A stretch of 64,000 nucleotides of DNA from Wurfbainia villosa (GCA_025175895.1 CM045998.1:16291153-16355152); one strand, 5' to 3'; numbered from the stretch's first letter, positions 24,785 through 34,159 are shown. The notes: generated by a model from the letters alone, not told the origin. A program made the numbers and translations.

Positions 24785-25344
24785 ATCTTGTATATCGAAT
24801 GTATTGATGTTATACTTTTATTCATGTATTTGTTAATGTATTTTAATGTTTTATTTCATTTTTGCAAACATTAACATTCAACGATTTCCAAAACCTAACA
24901 TCTCACCCTTTCTAAGTGTTGAAATACACAATCAAGGTAAAAGACTTGTTTTGTGAGATGTAATCTATCCTAGACATTCCTTCCATGCAAACATATGGTA
25001 AAACATATGAAGCATGGTGAATACAAGACATCAAGTTGTATGGCACTTGAGTATCACTCTAGATGTTACTTTTACATCTTAACCACACATTTCTTGATAC
25101 ATAACCTTCCAAAGTGTGCCAATAATCAAAGGTACACACTATGACCTCTAAATCTAGATCGTGTCAATTTTATTGATTTTCATGTTTTCAAGATATATAT
25201 TGACACAACCTAAACTTCTTTAAAATTAAGGCTCAAGGATGTTTCCAAGGTAACCATAACCTTGAAAGTAACCTTAAAGTGCCACCTTTATCATGGTTGA
25301 GTTAACTACCCATCCAATCAAGGTTGGCACACCCTAAACCCATC
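24785..25344 (-). other. spacer downstream of gag in TR-GAG-like element
   Basis: AT-rich sequence between the gag stop (25345) and the palindrome-rich block. It would encode protease and integrase in a full SIRE-type element, but no such motif (DSG/DTG protease, HHCC integrase) is readable on the minus strand. Confidence 0.5.
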
Positions 25345-26559
25345 TTAGCGTGAATCAATCACGCTCTTAGGAACCCAAAATCGATTTGAGCTCCTAGGGT
25401 TAATTAGATATTCCTTAGGGATAACCTCCCTAGATACCTTCCTAATGACCCTCCTAGGCTTATTAGCCTTGGTCATTTTGGTCTTGCCTAGGTCAACCTT
25501 AGGGATTGCCTCCCTAACAACCTTATTAGTGGACATCCTAGGTTTCTTCGAAACCTTGGCCATTAGGCACAAACCTTGGTCAACTCTAGGAATGACTTTC
25601 CCATTGACCTTGGTCTTTCTAGACCTAGTTAGTGTTCTATAGTCAAATGGAACACTATGGTAAGTCACCTTGGACTTAGGTTTGTGACCCAAACCATTCT
25701 TGCCCTCGGTTGACTTTTGACTTTTAGGTCCTAGATGTTGATTCTGACTTCTTGACCTAAGAGTTTGACAATTTAACCCTTGAGATTGATTTTGTATTTT
25801 GTTTAGGGTCTTTTCCAATTTCTCAAGCCTTGACCTCAAGGCTTGGTTCTCTAATTCTAATTGCCCAATTTTAGAATTTTTATTTAAATCTTGGGCATTG
25901 GACTTTCTTGGCGAATGCCTAGTCCATTTTGGATTAAAACCTAGATGTTCTTGGATTTTCTTGATAGATTTCTTAGGTATTGTTTTTCTAGGGACATTAG
26001 TCCCAAATTTCTCCTTATTCTTAAGGTGAACATCCTTAGCTCCTAAACAAATATGTTTGTTATTTCTAGCATGCTCTTTATGATACATAACAAAATTGCT
26101 AAAATTAGTTCTAGCATGCTTTTTAATATTTAAATTAGACGGAACATTATTTAAATATACCTTAGGGTTTGCCTTAGTGGCTCCCCCTACTTGTGATGCT
26201 CCCCTTTGCCCCTTCTTCTTCTTCTTTGGGCATTGACTCCGGTAATGACCCGGTAGTCGGCATTTGAAGCAAATGACATGCTCCTTGCTCTTTTGTCTTG
26301 GAGAACCGGCGTCCGTTGACTTTTGTTGACTTTTAGGCGCCGGAGGAGGTTTCTTGATCCTCTTTGGACATTTGCTCTTGTAATGCCCATACTCTCTACA
26401 CTCAAAGCACATAATATGATTTTTATTTGAAAATAAGGTGTTTGAGTTACCTAGGTGGTGGTAGGTGCGGGGTTGAATTTTGAGCTTCCTCATCTTGATC
26501 GGATGTTGAGAGCTCTTCTTGAGGTTGCTCCGGTGTAAAGGATGGTCTCTCCTCCTCAA
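25345..26559 (-). CDS. Gag, nucleocapsid part with two zinc knuckles (TR-GAG-like element)
   Basis: An open frame of 404 residues; the ATG used for the coordinates need not be the real start, because the frame is probably entered from the upstream gag frame. Two CCHC knuckles are perfect: C51-x2-C54-x4-H59-x4-C64 and C97-x2-C100-x4-H105-x4-C110, each followed by a lysine-rich stretch that would bind RNA. A heptad-like segment (about residues 231-262, ELENQALRSRLEKLEKTL) looks like a coiled coil. The C-terminus (NRFWVPKSVI) matches the ending typical of SIRE/Maximus gag. The long intact frame after the loss of pol suggests Gag was kept by selection, or that the insertion is simply young. Confidence 0.75.
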   Translation of the reverse strand: MRRRDHPLHRSNLKKSSQHPIKMRKLKIQPRTYHHLGNSNTLFSNKNHIMCFECREYGHYKSKCPKRIKKPPPAPKSQQKSTDAGSPRQKSKEHVICFKCRLPGHYRSQCPKKKKKGQRGASQVGGATKANPKVYLNNVPSNLNIKKHARTNFSNFVMYHKEHARNNKHICLGAKDVHLKNKEKFGTNVPRKTIPKKSIKKIQEHLGFNPKWTRHSPRKSNAQDLNKNSKIGQLELENQALRSRLEKLEKTLNKIQNQSQGLNCQTLRSRSQNQHLGPKSQKSTEGKNGLGHKPKSKVTYHSVPFDYRTLTRSRKTKVNGKVIPRVDQGLCLMAKVSKKPRMSTNKVVREAIPKVDLGKTKMTKANKPRRVIRKVSREVIPKEYLINPRSSNRFWVPKSVIDSR

Positions 26560-27007
26560 CCCTAGAAGTAGATGCTTCTTCCACCTCTTCTACTTCTTCT
26601 TTCTCCGATTCGGAAGTTGACTCCATCTCAACTTCCGATTCCTCACTTTCACTTGAGGATGAACTCTCCTCATGGTATCTTGCCAATTTTCTCCATAGCT
26701 CCTTGGCATACATGTAATCCCCTAGCTTGCACAAAACCTCATTAGGGATTAAATCTTCCAAAAGTTTCGTTACCTTAACTTCGGTCTTGAGCTTTTGGCG
26801 TTGCTCTTGGGTCCACTTTTTCAATTTTAGGACATTCCCCTTCTTATCCCTAGGGGGTTCAAGACCTTCAATGAGGATGAACCAATCCTCTATGTTCATC
26901 ATCAAGAATATTTCCATTCTTGCTCTCCATGCCGGAAAATCTTCTAGATCATATGGAGGTGGAGTGTTGATTTCCCATCCAAGCTTGTCTTGGAATTCCA
27001 TCTTCAC
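26447..27007 (-). CDS. Gag, capsid-side N-terminal part (TR-GAG-like element)
   Basis: 186 residues from an ATG 51 bases after the primer site. It opens with W-x-I-N-x-PPPYD-x-x-x-FPAWRARME, the usual start of copia Gag ('..F.gdnf..W...m..fL'). Next come a helical middle (KVTKLLEDLIPNEVLCKLGD, AKELWRKLARYHEE), then an acidic, serine-rich tail (about residues 115-180). The frame stops at 26447, and the zinc-knuckle frame overlaps it by 113 bases in another register. Either one indel broke a single gag, or a frameshift joins the two. Gag forms the virus-like particle that packages element RNA. Confidence 0.75.
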   Translation of the reverse strand: MKMEFQDKLGWEINTPPPYDLEDFPAWRARMEIFLMMNIEDWFILIEGLEPPRDKKGNVLKLKKWTQEQRQKLKTEVKVTKLLEDLIPNEVLCKLGDYMYAKELWRKLARYHEESSSSSESEESEVEMESTSESEKEEVEEVEEASTSRVEEERPSFTPEQPQEELSTSDQDEEAQNSTPHLPPPR

Positions 27008-27057
27008 CCTCTAGCCTTTTGCCTTAGCTCCCGGTTGTTAATCCGTAGAAGAGCCCC

Positions 27058-27071
27058 GGGCTCTGATACCA
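27058..27071 (-). other. primer binding site (tRNA-iMet) of TR-GAG-like element
   Basis: The minus strand reads TGGTATCAGAGCCC two bases from the LTR end. It shows that the LTR at 27074-28390 is the 5' LTR. Confidence 0.9.
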
Positions 27072-27073
27072 CT

Positions 27074-28390
27074 TGTTAGGAATATTGGAACGGCTAGAGG
27101 GGGGGTGAATAGCGAAGATGTAATTCGATCTCGTTTGTGTCTACAATTTCGTTAGCGCAGCGGAATATATATAATGATAAAAGCAATAACGAAATAGACA
27201 ACAAGCTAACACAATGATATAACGTGGTTCGAAACCGCACGGTTCCTACTCCACGGATCGAGCTCTAAAGAGCCCTAGTGATGCACACACACTCACTAAT
27301 GATAAACACTCCTTCTCGACACAAGTCGGAGGCGGAGAAACCCCTTACAATAAATCTTACAACAGTAAGAATGAAATACAAGCAATATACAATGTAAATA
27401 TGAAATACAAGTAAAGAGAAGACTTTACAACACTTGTTTTGATTGCTTGAATGCTTGGTTGCTTACTTGCACTTGGAGACCTGATTTGCACCAACAAATC
27501 GCCCCAATAGCCCTCAAGAACCGATTACTTTTTCCTCCACCACGAGCTCCATATATAGCTTCAACTCAGGCCGAAAAAGTCTATCACCGACCGATCGGGA
27601 CCATCACGATCGATGCCACTGTCGCGGAGACAACGGCTAGTTCCACGTTGCATACGTCCAACGGAACTACCATCCGACCGATCAGGACCATCACGACCGA
27701 TGGAGTCCTCACTCGACCGGGCCGAGTCTCGACTCCATTCTCGCGCGTCGAATTCTCGAGCACCGACCGATCACACGATCGGGCCGATCGCTGAGCATCA
27801 CCGATCCCAACCTATGGCGATCATCGCTAGGCCATAACCCACAGTCAAACCCTAGTTGACTCGGTCCAGTCGACTGCCACATGGCACCAGTCGACTGGCA
27901 CACCTCAAACATAAGGTTTTAACTCAAGTATGGTTCCCCCATACTTGCTAGACCACCCTTAGCCTAGACCTAAGCCTTCTAGCCACCTCCATCAGTCTCA
28001 CGCCTCTCGGATCCCTCCAAGTCATCCATGACTTGTTCATCCATCGCGCTAGCCTTCAGGTGCTTCCGTCGGCTATGTCATGCTAACGGTGTCTACACCG
28101 CCAAGGCACATTGGACTTACGCCGCCAAGACTCCGCTTGGACTTTACGCCGCCAATATTAAACCCCTTGGACTTCAAATGCTAACCCATATTAGACTTTC
28201 CATGCCAAGATCATGCTTGGACTTTCCTTGCCAACTCATGTTGGACTTTCCATTTGCCAAGACCCATGCTTGGACTTCCTTGACAATTATATTGTCACAT
28301 GTTTTTGTCGAAACATCAAAACACATCAAAACTTCACTCGAGCCAAACTCGAGTCCTGGTCAATCGTGACCTGGGCCGATTGCACCAACA
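27074..28390 (-). repeat. 5' LTR of TR-GAG-like element
   Basis: 1317 bases with the same ends as 19881-21184. It contains two CAGTCGACTG-type palindromes at about 27860-27900 that are replaced or missing in the other LTR, and a CGATCG-rich block at 27575-27800. An octamer, AACACATC, is duplicated near 28316-28330. Confidence 0.92.
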
Positions 28391-28751
28391 GTGATGACTT
28401 GGAGCACCGCCGGCTGACATCATCTCATCTCACCTCCGAGGCTCTCGTGTTTTGTTTTGGGCCTTCCGTCCGTTGTACATTGTATTTTGGAGTTTCGTAA
28501 TGTATATGTTGTATATTCAGATTTTATCGAGATTTCGTGTTGTTGTGGTGTGTTAGTCATACCGGTATGCATGTGTGGGATTGTTGTATTGTTGTGGTAT
28601 GTTTCCGCTGTGTTCTTGTGTAGTTGTTTTGATATATATATATTATTGTTATTGTGGGCTTACGGGCCTTGTATTAACCTGAAATATTGTCACGTACAGG
28701 GGAGATGCCGTCCGTTTGATTTTCGGCTCGGCATGCTCTCGGGGCGTGACA
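28391..28751 (+). repeat. 3' LTR of plus-strand gypsy element, second part (after nested insertion)
   Basis: Resumes with GTGAT then GACTTGGAGCACCGCC, as at 11876 in the 5' LTR, and ends GGGGCGTGACA at 28751. The element's target duplication GGTAT follows. Confidence 0.92.
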
Positions 28752-28756
28752 GGTAT

Positions 28757-29246
28757 GCATCTTAAAAAGACCTTTCTCTGATGCATCCCCATCTAAGTAG
28801 CCTACTGGTCAGCTAACGTTGCCCCTCCCTTCACCTCTGCCTCGATCTACCCCTTTCTCCTTTGCTTTACCCAATGTGGCATTTACCAACATCAACTAGG
28901 AGGAGACAGAGTTGATGTAGAAGCTTTCTCGGTCGGGTCTACTGGATGCCATGTCTACATCTAGTAAGAAGGCACACACAACCCTCTAATTTTTTGTTGT
29001 GTATGAATCTGTACTGAAACATGGCTTTCTCAACACCTCGTAGCCCAACAAGAACTAATGACCCAACTCCCTCGCCTCCTTGAGAGTATCGATCGGGTGT
29101 AGAAAGAAAAGGAGCACTAGTCATACATAGCTTAACTGAAGCAACATTTACAAATTGTTGAGGCAGACACCTGCTTGTTCAAGCAGGAAGTGAATTTATA
29201 CTCTGACAAATTTAGCGCCCTAGAGGACAACAAACGGGTCATCATG
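28757..29246 (+). other. unassigned, coding-like retroelement debris
   Basis: Continues the sequence broken by the gypsy insertion at 8634. Several short open stretches on the plus strand (for example one reading TPRSPTRTNDPTPSPP after a stop) recall the proline/serine-rich and coiled-coil parts of retrotransposon gag-like proteins. No domain is certain. Confidence 0.3.
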
Positions 29247-29269
29247 TATATATATATATATATATATAA
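29247..29269. repeat. (TA)n microsatellite
   Basis: About 11 TA units at the border between retroelement debris and the host-like island. Confidence 0.9.
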
Positions 29270-30349
29270 GTTGTGTGACTCGTGCGCGATAACGGAGAAT
29301 GCACAGTAATTTCGTCCTCGCCCAAGTAAACAGTAATAAAGAATGCATAGAAACTCTTCTCTGTCGAACTGTCACTGTCTCTGGTGACTCGACATCACTA
29401 TTGGGCGATCGGATTCAGATCATCATTCAATCGAAATTCAATCATGATTTGATAGAATTATATCTAAATTTTAATTAAATTTCGATCGGCCATAATTCAA
29501 TAAAATTTCAAACAAACTCAACCCTCAGTTAAAAGATTTCTGACACCATTTAGTCTACCATCTGCCACCAAATCACGGTCGCATATATCAGAGCAACAGA
29601 TAAAAAAGATAAATGAAATCCTTGTTCAATTTTTTTTTAAGGATATCCATATACTACAATTCTTATTGTACTTTCTCATTTTCTGTAGAATGGAAATACT
29701 GACGACGACATGCCTCCCCAATGCTATACACTTCCACTTCTCGTGGAACAGTTCGTGCAGCAATGGATAAACCATCAGTTTAGCCCTCAGTGAACGTCAT
29801 AATTGTTGATCAGTCAATTCCATGCCCGACTTTGAGAGGAGGATATGTTCGTGCTGTCAGTGGTCCCAATCACGATGGGATTTTCTATCGATCCAACACC
29901 ATCCATCCTCAATTAGTGCAATATATTACCGGGCAAGAAAACAACCTCAACGGGGAAAATATCAGCAGAAAATCTATTGGGATAGAAAGGTTGACAATAA
30001 CAATGGCCGCATAATGAAGGAGACACGCTAGAATGATTAAAGCTCCCATGTCTACATGACCAGACTGACCATAGACAGTCACAAGTGATCCAAACCTCAA
30101 GTTTGCTAGGATCGATTCGTCTTTGTACAGGAGAAGCACGATACTGATCATTATCCTTCTCCATGAAACAAAATCCAGCTCTCCATTAGTTATTTATATA
30201 CACAATCAAGAACACTTTTTTTTTTTTTCCTTTTTTTGTGGTTTCGGAGATTTGAGGCTTTGGAGGATGTATACAGTAACAAAGAATGAGGTTGGCGGTT
30301 TACGTTTCTGAGATTCTTCACAATTTCTTGTGTTTTGGGGAATAGTGAT
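29270..30349. other. intergenic, 3' flank of the zinc-finger gene
   Basis: Mostly AT-rich with no supported gene. At 29780-30165 both strands stay open over 200-250 bases. The minus-strand frame reads VTVYGQSGHVDMGALIILAC and further hydrophobic residues, like a membrane segment, but there is no recognisable family and no start or splice signal I trust. The last 150-200 bases before 30349 should include the 3' UTR of the zinc-finger gene, including the poly-T run at 30209-30237 (poly-A in gene sense). Confidence 0.4.
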
Positions 30350-31357
30350 TTACTGCAGCAGTTCGGAAACCCACTGCACGTCCGGCGCGGCTTCGGCCAT
30401 CTCAAAGATGCTTTCTTTGCTCAGTCTTTCGAACATCTTCGCCCTCAGCGGCCTCCCTGATTCGACCCTCTTCGGAGCCTCCTCTTCCTCCAGCCACCCG
30501 GTGTCCGTGGGAGTTGACGGCGTGCTGTAGAAGCCGGCATTAAACCCGGTCGTAGGGGAGAAGAATCCGCCGCCGCTTCCCGCCTGGAACGGCCACGAGC
30601 TGGGCACCGACTTTGCCTTCGCCAGTTGCAGCTGCCTCAACGAGGCCACGATCTCGTTCACCGACGAGCCGGCTTGCCACGACGCTCGCCGAAGCTTCGT
30701 GCTGCCTGGCGATATTGGCGGCGACTCGGTCGAGGGAGACATCGGCGGCGACGTAGGCGATGGGGCCAGCGTATTGGCGAGGTACGTTTGTAGGAAGTTC
30801 GATTCAACCGCCGCGGCCGACGGGGAACTCTGCTGATGCTGCTGCGGCGGCACCAGGCGGAGCTGGTCGGGGGTGTGGGCGAAGAAGCAGACGCGGCGCC
30901 GGCAGGCCGTGCCGTCCTTGCAGGGCTGGGTGCGGTATCGCTCTGGGTGGAGCCAACACTCGAACACCCCGTGTGCGAGCTCGCAAGCGTCGCCGCGCTT
31001 GCACCCGCCGGCCTTCCGGAATTCCGGGCAGGGGGCGCCGGAGTACCGTTGCTTACGAGGGTCGCGGCGACGAGCCTTCTCGCCGGGGTGCGCGAAGGGG
31101 CACTCGGTCCAGTCGTGGGCTCGCCCCCGGCCGCACCGCCTCACCTTGAACTCGTACATCCGGAACTCATCCGAAGCGTACGCATCCACCACCGGCAGCG
31201 AGTCCTCCCCTGCCTCCTCTCCAAAATAAACCTGTAGCGCGGCGAAAGCTGCATCGTCGAGAAGGCCATCGCCGGTCGTCGGATCGTCGAGAGAGGTCCA
31301 AGGAGGAACGTGCACGGTCGGATTTTGATGGCTGACTCCTCGCCCAATCATCATCAT
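30350..31357 (-). CDS. plant RR-TZF tandem CCCH zinc-finger protein
   Basis: 335 residues, intronless, GC-rich. The start is the first of three adjacent ATGs at 31357. The frame stays open upstream to 31882, but that part has no similarity and runs through a CT repeat and promoter-like DNA, so it is excluded. Residues 66-90 (RMYEFKVRRC...) form the plant arginine-rich CHCH motif, C75-x5-H81-x4-C86-x3-H90. The tandem zinc fingers are C110-x8-C119-x5-C125-x3-H129, then 16 residues, then C146-x5-C152-x4-C157-x3-H161, exactly the spacing of plant RR-TZF proteins such as Arabidopsis TZF1-TZF3 and rice TZF1. The tail has Ser/Pro-rich stretches (198-218) and a conserved-looking end with FERLSKESIFEM. 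There are no ankyrin repeats, so it belongs to the short subgroup. Relatives bind AU-rich mRNA, sit in stress granules and P-bodies, shuttle to the nucleus, and act in hormone and stress responses; these roles are inferred here. The CDS is intact and is the only convincing host gene in the window. Confidence 0.95.
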   Translation of the reverse strand: MMMIGRGVSHQNPTVHVPPWTSLDDPTTGDGLLDDAAFAALQVYFGEEAGEDSLPVVDAYASDEFRMYEFKVRRCGRGRAHDWTECPFAHPGEKARRRDPRKQRYSGAPCPEFRKAGGCKRGDACELAHGVFECWLHPERYRTQPCKDGTACRRRVCFFAHTPDQLRLVPPQQHQQSSPSAAAVESNFLQTYLANTLAPSPTSPPMSPSTESPPISPGSTKLRRASWQAGSSVNEIVASLRQLQLAKAKSVPSSWPFQAGSGGGFFSPTTGFNAGFYSTPSTPTDTGWLEEEEAPKRVESGRPLRAKMFERLSKESIFEMAEAAPDVQWVSELLQ

Positions 31358-31360
31358 CGT

Positions 31361-31387
31361 CTTCCTCTCTCTCTCTCTCTCTCTCGG
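31361..31387 (-). repeat. (GA)n run in the 5' leader of the zinc-finger gene
   Basis: CT repeat on the plus strand, ending three bases from the start codon; (GA)n in gene sense. GA/CT runs just upstream of start codons are common in plant leaders and can bind GAGA-binding BBR/BPC proteins; that role is inferred. Confidence 0.8.
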
Positions 31388-31473
31388 TCGCCTTGTTACT
31401 CTTCCGTCGAACTCTCCACGGTGTTTAAATCGGGAAGGCGGTGACCGGAGTTGGACTACTAACCCAACCGCGG

Positions 31474-31483
31474 TTAATAAATA
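31474..31483 (-). promoter_or_regulatory. candidate TATA-like box of the zinc-finger gene
   Basis: The minus strand reads TATTTATTAA about 117 bases before the ATG in otherwise GC-rich DNA. A weaker AT patch (TTTAAAC) lies nearer, around 31423-31430. The choice between them is not firm. Confidence 0.3.
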
Positions 31484-32636
31484 TCTGGCGCACTTCGACG
31501 TCGGAAAACTGACGGCGTCGAAGCGGCGAGCCCAAGACGTAACCTCACCCACTTTGGATCGGTTTCCAGTGCATAACGGTACGCAATATCCCGGCTCATT
31601 TATCCACCCAATAAAATAGAAGGTACACTGCTGTGCTGCGCAAGCAGTGCGTGCGACAAAATTCCAGTAAATTAATGATGACTTGTACGGCGGAGATTGG
31701 ACACATGGAGCACTGGGATCACTATTGCGATAAGGGCGTGCCGAGTGGCACTCCATCCGTCGCGACCTTCTATAGCCGTTGATCAACTGCGCGATCACGG
31801 GAGCCTCGCCCAACGTTGGACCGGCCGGATTAATTGTTTCGTTCGACCGGCTCCGGATTTGACTGTCAGGACGGACCGTCACGAGAAAGAAGCGGTCGGA
31901 TCCAGAGCGTCCGCCTCTGATCGGGCGGCGGCCCAGCGTTTGCCTGCGGTCCAGGGTTCGGGTGGTACGTCACGCGAGACCCGCCGCTTGAACCGTGGAG
32001 ATTAAATTACTGCGGGTGCAGTGTCTCCTGTTTCTGGCTCATGTCTCCACCGGCGCGTCGCAGTCGCATGGAAGAAAGAGACCATCCAAGTGCATGCATG
32101 CGACTTAGAAAGGGAGGGTGGGGCCAATCTAATCCCCTAATCCGATCCATTTCGTGTTTCAACTCGTGGTTGTGGGGGGCGCACGTGGCGCGCAGTGGTG
32201 GATGGCTGCGGGTTCACGGCCGTTTAGTGTGGGTCAAGTAAGTGGCGGAGGCGGAGGTTGTTCGATGGGGAAAACGGGCGCTAGGGGGCTGTTTGTGAAA
32301 GTGGATGCTAGGAAGTAGGAGGAGTCACGTGATGTACTTTAACTTCCATGGGTACTATTTTGGGTAGGTGAGGTAAACCAGACGCAATGGGAGGTCGGAA
32401 TTGGATATTGTTATTTTAAAAAATATATATTATAAATAGATTTTAAAATTAAAGAAACCTTTTTTTAAAAAAAAAAAGTAGATAATGTTATGGAAGGAGG
32501 ACTTATTTTTCTAAAATATTTAAAATTATTTCTGCCATACATATTCTAAACCCCAATGCAAATTCCTCAATTGTCCATAAAAAAAATTACATAATGAATC
32601 AATCGATTTAATGCGTGCATTTAAAGTTTTGATCAA

Positions 32637-32639
<3 letters not shown>
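31484..32639. other. upstream flank of the zinc-finger gene
   Basis: GC-rich up to about 32300, probably promoter and upstream regulatory DNA, then AT-rich. It includes CACGTG/ACGT-containing sites (for example CACGTG at 32325-32330 and CACGTGG at 32181), which could be G-box-like elements. No gene was seen. Confidence 0.4.

Positions 32640-32682
<43 letters not shown>
32640..32682. repeat. (TA)n microsatellite
   Basis: About 21 TA units in AT-rich intergenic DNA. It marks the far side of the host-like island. Confidence 0.95.
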
Positions 32683-32685
<3 letters not shown>

Positions 32686-32879
32686 AAGAAAAATATATTT
32701 GAAAGTAAAGTGATTTAAATTTTATCATAAATTTTTAATAACTATTACATTAAAAATATAATTTAAACAAACTATAAATCTTAAGAACTTATAGAAAATA
32801 TAAATATTATTTATTAAAATAGAAGATAAGTATATAAATACTAACTTTTTTTTTTGTATACCTGCTATTGATTTTATGA

Positions 32880-33285
32880 ATCATTATAATTGCATAAACT
32901 ATTGAACCTTTAAATATTGCTTGGTTACATATTTATCATAATTAATACATTGTGCATGTCATGCTAATCCGATTTCTCTATGATATTTCTCGCTTCTTAA
33001 TCATCTATTTGCATGCACTTTGTAGTGGTCTTTCTAGATAAGCCCATCGATTTTTTTTTTGTCTCATATTTAATTTGCACATCGACATTTAAAAAATAAA
33101 TGATCTAGAGTCTTCTGTGCATTGATACATAAGTCATATTTTTCATTTAACTCCATATAAATAATTCTATCTTTAGTTATCAATCTTTCTTTTAATCTTA
33201 ATTGCATTGTAAAAGAATATTTTGGTGACATATAAGGGCTCCATATCTGTAAAAAAATTGGAATCGTCAATTTAGCAGTCCTCAT
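32880..33285 (-). pseudogene. LINE (non-LTR retrotransposon) 3' coding remnant, zf-RVT domain
   Basis: The minus strand reads MQLRLKERLITKDRIIYMEL, then CINAQKTLDHLFFKCRCAN. This is the zinc-binding segment after plant LINE reverse transcriptases ('RL.TkdrL...g...C..C....Et..HLFf.C'). Further along in the minus sense (about 32960-32900) a worn counterpart of the 'iW..RN.riF' ending follows after a poly-T interruption and stops. No catalytic RT or endonuclease part is present, so this is a broken fragment. Confidence 0.65.
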
Positions 33286-34159
33286 CGATATGTTCCATGG
33301 CTATTATAAAAGAGGTAAATCACGGAGGACTCAATGGGCCTTGATATGGTGGTCAAGACACGTGAAGGTCATCTGAATCCAGAAAAAAAATTTAGACCTC
33401 CTCCGAAATCGATCGTGTCATTTCTGTAAGCACCGCCATGACTATAAATAGAATTATAGTTTCTTTATATCCAAAACTGTATCATGAGTTTAACTTTCTA
33501 ACGTCTATTTCATTAATGGTGAATATCTTTTTTAAATTTTCGCTCCCAAATGGTTTATGATTTGAAATAGAAATCATGAACCCATTGAACCATTAGGAGT
33601 CTTTCTTTGTGGGAATATTCCATAATATTTTCATCTTAATATATCTTTTCCAAATTTTAATTTCTTGGAATTTCAACATGTAGGAGCTTGGAAAACTTGC
33701 ATAAATAAATCTAATAATTACTGTAAACACTTATAGAGTTCATAGAATCTTAACTTTCGAATAGGATATGTACCTCGGGGAGATCTTATGATCTTAAGCT
33801 TGTCGACAAAAGGACAATTATAGAATGAAAAGTCCTCCTGATTCACGTACAAACCAAATCTCTTTTCTTCTCTCAGATGTTTACCATAATCACCTCTCTA
33901 TCTTTACTCCAAGTTTCCTTCTTATAACTTGGACGGAGACTTCCCAAAGACCTTTCGTCTCCATTTCATATTAATGCAATAATACATTAGTTGCTTTGGT
34001 TGCACAACGGATGTGCCATTAAGAGCTGCTATTACTCACTTTCCTAGTCATATGTTCTATAAATTGAATTATTTATGGTCAATAGATTTATATGCTAAAG
34101 TAGCAAACGCTGATTAAAATTTCAAGTTGACAACTAAATAATCACTTAGGATAAATACT
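33286..34159. other. unassigned AT-rich spacer
   Basis: No gene, RNA or clear repeat seen. It may be a worn 5' continuation of the LINE on the minus strand, but no RT motif can be read. Confidence 0.4.

Larger units (their letters stand above)
19881..28390 (-). mobile_element. TR-GAG-like copia (SIRE/Maximus-type) element without pol
   Basis: Complete element with target duplication GTGAT (19876-19880 and 28391-28395). In its own sense: 5' LTR 28390-27074, tRNA-iMet primer site 27071-27058, gag 27007-25345, a long region of unrelated sequence with a 'putative plant transposon protein' ORF (23998-23244), polypurine tract at 21200-21185, 3' LTR 21184-19881. No protease, integrase, reverse transcriptase or RNase H was seen in the 4.1 kb after gag. 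The gag type and the AAAAAGGGGGAGAT tract are typical of SIRE/Maximus copia elements, from which it must borrow enzymes. LTR flanks differ by only about two bases in 170, so it moved recently. Confidence 0.9.
8635..28751 (+). mobile_element. complete Ty3/gypsy chromovirus-like element, interrupted by a nested element
   Basis: The parts are all visible: target duplication GGTAT at 8630-8634 and 28752-28756; 5' LTR 8635-12232; tRNA-iMet primer site 12240-12253; decayed gag-pol to about 16554; polypurine tract 16632-16644; 3' LTR from 16645 to 28751. The 3' LTR is split by the TR-GAG element 19881-28390. Without the insert the 3' LTR is about 3.59 kb against 3.60 kb for the 5' LTR. The LTRs are near identical by eye (about four substitutions plus one 14-base gap in 240 bases), so the insertion is young. 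The pol fragments end in a chromodomain-like tail, pointing to the Tekay/Del branch of chromoviruses. Confidence 0.9.

Noticed and set aside
25445..27014. plus-strand frames opposite the TR-GAG gag
   Set aside because: They are shadows of a strongly biased Lys/Ser-rich gag; no domain.
30760..31237. plus-strand frames of 118-133 residues opposite the zinc-finger gene
   Set aside because: They are mirror frames in GC-rich coding DNA, with no motif and with composition explained by the antisense of Arg/Ala/Pro codons.
31358..31882. 175-residue upstream extension of the zinc-finger frame
   Set aside because: It has no resemblance to the family, passes through a CT repeat (giving Arg-Glu repeats) and promoter-like DNA; three adjacent ATGs at 31357 give a normal-length RR-TZF protein.
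32640..32682. TA run as a promoter TATA box
   Set aside because: It is a long simple microsatellite 1.3 kb from the zinc-finger gene and far from any supported start.
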